From assembly GCA_900550025.1 (NCBI GenBank), contig URQP01000065.1, forward strand, positions 1 to 16,056: DNA of 16,056 bases, read 5' to 3'. Shown here one piece after another: positions 14,742-16,056 of this stretch (the stretch's first letter is position 1; the number at the start of each line of letters is the position of its first letter). The translations under genes and the position numbers were made by a program. A model generated the notes under the pieces. That model searched no databases, was not told where the DNA came from, and saw nothing but the letters and a program-made list of their open reading frames with translations. The DNA is from an uncultured Porphyromonadaceae bacterium. GTDB taxonomy: Bacteria; Bacteroidota; Bacteroidia; Bacteroidales; Muribaculaceae.

Positions 14742-15728
14742 ATGATACGTAATAAAGAGGATATAAAGAAGACGGTCAGTTCGTGGCTGTGGATTTTTGT
14801 GGGCTGTACGATTATGGCGGCCGGTTTCGTGTATTTCATCAATCCGTACAACATTGTCCCCGGCGGTGTGTACGGGGCAAGCATTGTGCTTCATAACCTG
14901 TTCCCGTCGTTGCAGGTCGGAACATTCGGCTATATGCTCGACATCCCTTTGATGATAATCTCCGTATTGGCGCTGGGAGGAAAATTAGGCGGGCGGACAA
15001 TAGCCGCGGCTCTCACCACTCCGTTCATAATGAACGCGTTGTCGAAGCTTGCTTATCCTTCGCAAGAGGCGTTGGAGCGTCTCGACCCTGCGCAACTGCT
15101 CGGAGGGGTGCTCGACTTGTCTGACCATTTGCTGCTCACTACTGTGTTCGGAGCCGTGCTGATAGGGATAGGCTGCGGGATAGTGGTCCGCAATCAGGCC
15201 ACGACAGGAGGCAGCGACATCGTGGCGATGATAATGCAGAAATATCTCGGGATACCTTTCTCCCGCGGTATATTTTTCGTTGATGGCATGGTGGTGTGCT
15301 TCGGCTTGGTTGTCATCGGCTTCGGCGTAGGCAGCGCGAAGGATGTGACCACACCGTCGCTGCACCTGATGCTTTATTCGTTGCTTGCAATCTTCATCAC
15401 TTCGCGTGTTTTGGCTTTCACCATCAACGGCGCCAAAAACGACAAGCTCATCTTCATCATCAGCGACAATAAGATGGAAATGCTGCGTCAGTACATATTG
15501 AAGGACCTTGACCGCTCTGCCACGTATATGGAGAGCACAGGCCTGTATTCGGGAACGGAAAAGCAGATTCTTATGGTGGTGCTGAGCAATAAGGAAGCTA
15601 CGAAATTGAAGGTGAAAATACAGGAAGAAGACCCGAGGGCGTTCGTTATCGTCACCGATGCCTACGACGCTTTCGGCGAGGGATGGAAGCAGTTGCCCAC
15701 GTCGGCGGCCGAAATTCAGCCGGAGTGA
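14742..15728 (+). CDS. YitT-family membrane protein
   Basis: The 328-residue inner-membrane protein has about five to six hydrophobic helices in the first 225 residues (for example WLWIFVGCTIMAAGFVYFI near 15-33 and LLTTVFGAVLIGIGCGIVV near 131-149) with the conserved INPYNIVPGGVYG (33-45) and NQATTGGSDIVA (151-162). The C-terminal soluble domain (about 230-313, with GLYSGTEKQILMVVLSNKE) is DUF2179, a likely ligand-binding or regulatory module. The transported substrate is not established. Earlier in-frame starts are rejected because the promoter lies inside them. It is divergent from the dgkA operon and followed by serine tRNAs. Confidence 0.9.
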   Translation: MIRNKEDIKKTVSSWLWIFVGCTIMAAGFVYFINPYNIVPGGVYGASIVLHNLFPSLQVGTFGYMLDIPLMIISVLALGGKLGGRTIAAALTTPFIMNALSKLAYPSQEALERLDPAQLLGGVLDLSDHLLLTTVFGAVLIGIGCGIVVRNQATTGGSDIVAMIMQKYLGIPFSRGIFFVDGMVVCFGLVVIGFGVGSAKDVTTPSLHLMLYSLLAIFITSRVLAFTINGAKNDKLIFIISDNKMEMLRQYILKDLDRSATYMESTGLYSGTEKQILMVVLSNKEATKLKVKIQEEDPRAFVIVTDAYDAFGEGWKQLPTSAAEIQPE

Positions 15729-15804
15729 GTCGTTCCGTATGCGGTTGATTTCTTGAATATTGTGAAGCCGGTGGAAAAATTGCCTCAAAAAAATATGCCG
15801 ATAT

Positions 15805-15835
15805 TTTGCAAAGTCGGATTTTTGGCATATCTTTG
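15805..15835 (+). promoter_or_regulatory. Promoter of the serine tRNA pair
   Basis: TTTG (15805-15808), 19 bp, then TATCTTTG (15828-15835) is a full consensus match. The start should be near 15839, about 27 bases before tRNA-Ser(GCT). A 7-bp inverted repeat, ATATGCC (15793-15799) and GGCATAT (15824-15830), embraces the -33 box and overlaps the -7 box. Confidence 0.75.
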
Positions 15836-15865
15836 CACACGCTAAAGCCATTTTGGCAAACCGAA

Positions 15866-15952
15866 GGAGAGGTGGGTGAGTGGCTGAAACCACCAGTTTG
15901 CTAAACTGACGTAGGAGCAATCCTACCACGAGTTCGAATCTCGTCCTCTCCG
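15866..15952 (+). tRNA. tRNA-Ser (anticodon GCT)
   Basis: This 87-base tRNA decodes AGC and AGU. The acceptor stem GGAGAGG (15866-15872) pairs with CCTCTCC (15945-15951), discriminator G. The anticodon loop TTGCTAA gives GCT. The long variable arm TAGGA/TCCTA and T-arm CGAGTTCGAATCTCG are typical of serine tRNA. CCA is not encoded. Confidence 0.95.
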
Positions 15953-15991
15953 CTAACATTTCGGTGCGCAGCACAAGGCGGCCGGTTTTCC

Positions 15992-16056
15992 GGAGAGATG
16001 GCAGAGTGGTCGATTGCGGCGGTCTTGAAAACCGTTGAGGGGAACACCTCCGGGGG
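15992..16056 (+). tRNA. tRNA-Ser (anticodon TGA), truncated by window end
   Basis: The acceptor 5' strand GGAGAGA, D-arm and anticodon loop CTTGAAA (anticodon TGA, decoding UCA) are visible, with a long variable arm GAGG/CCTC. The sequence stops in the T-arm, so the 3' acceptor strand cannot be checked. It begins 39 bases after tRNA-Ser(GCT) with no separate promoter, so the two are probably cotranscribed. Confidence 0.9.

Noticed and set aside
14580..14894. N-terminal extension of the kinase by 105 residues
   Set aside because: It has no similarity to the kinase family, and its own promoter sits between the two starts. The known length of the family fits the 14579 start.
14985..15974. Long minus-strand open frame opposite the YitT gene
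   Set aside because: It is antisense to a well-supported gene and runs into the tRNA. Its His/Arg/Gln-rich translation is typical of a shadow frame.

Overview
The window looks like chromosomal DNA from a Bacteroidota gut bacterium, most likely order Bacteroidales. Three things suggest this. The gene families are typical of the group (AsmA-like giant, DUF3078, DUF2007, DUF4286, a secreted GH20 hexosaminidase). Seven promoters carry the Bacteroidetes form, TTTG (or a one-base variant) followed 19-20 bp later by TAnnTTTG. Coding DNA is moderately GC-rich, while gene starts are AT-rich. The genus cannot be fixed from the sequence alone; Muribaculaceae is a guess.

Layout. Bases 1-570 hold no convincing gene but contain strong GC-rich hairpins, phased 32-bp-spaced repeats, and the promoter of a 1218-residue AsmA-like envelope protein (571-4227). 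Bases 4228-4606 are a second non-coding stretch that shares an exact 23-bp repeat and three shorter modules with the first. A HAD phosphatase and 3-dehydroquinate synthase (aroB) follow as a tight plus-strand pair. They converge, with overlapping stop codons, on a four-gene minus-strand operon (9201 back to 6431): DUF2007 protein, DUF3078 envelope protein and two small exported unknowns. From the divergent region 9202-9421 a zinc alcohol dehydrogenase and a secreted GH20 beta-N-acetylhexosaminidase run on the plus strand, ending at a bidirectional terminator that faces tRNA-Ser(CGA).

Bases 14579 back to 12738 form a second minus-strand operon: diacylglycerol/undecaprenol kinase, PAP2 phosphatase, DUF4286 protein and ruvC. 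A YitT-family membrane protein is divergent from it. The window ends in two further serine tRNAs (GCT, then TGA cut by the window edge).

Most genes serve the envelope (AsmA, DUF3078, kinase plus PAP2, YitT), core metabolism (aroB), DNA repair (ruvC) or glycan use (GH20). I see no phage, transposase gene, CRISPR array or defence system. The most unusual material is non-coding: the repeats flanking the AsmA gene, the 11-bp inverted repeat over the DUF2007 operon promoter, and an apparently leaderless kinase mRNA. I do not see a clearly new multi-gene system; the best candidate for one is the uncharacterised four-gene envelope operon.
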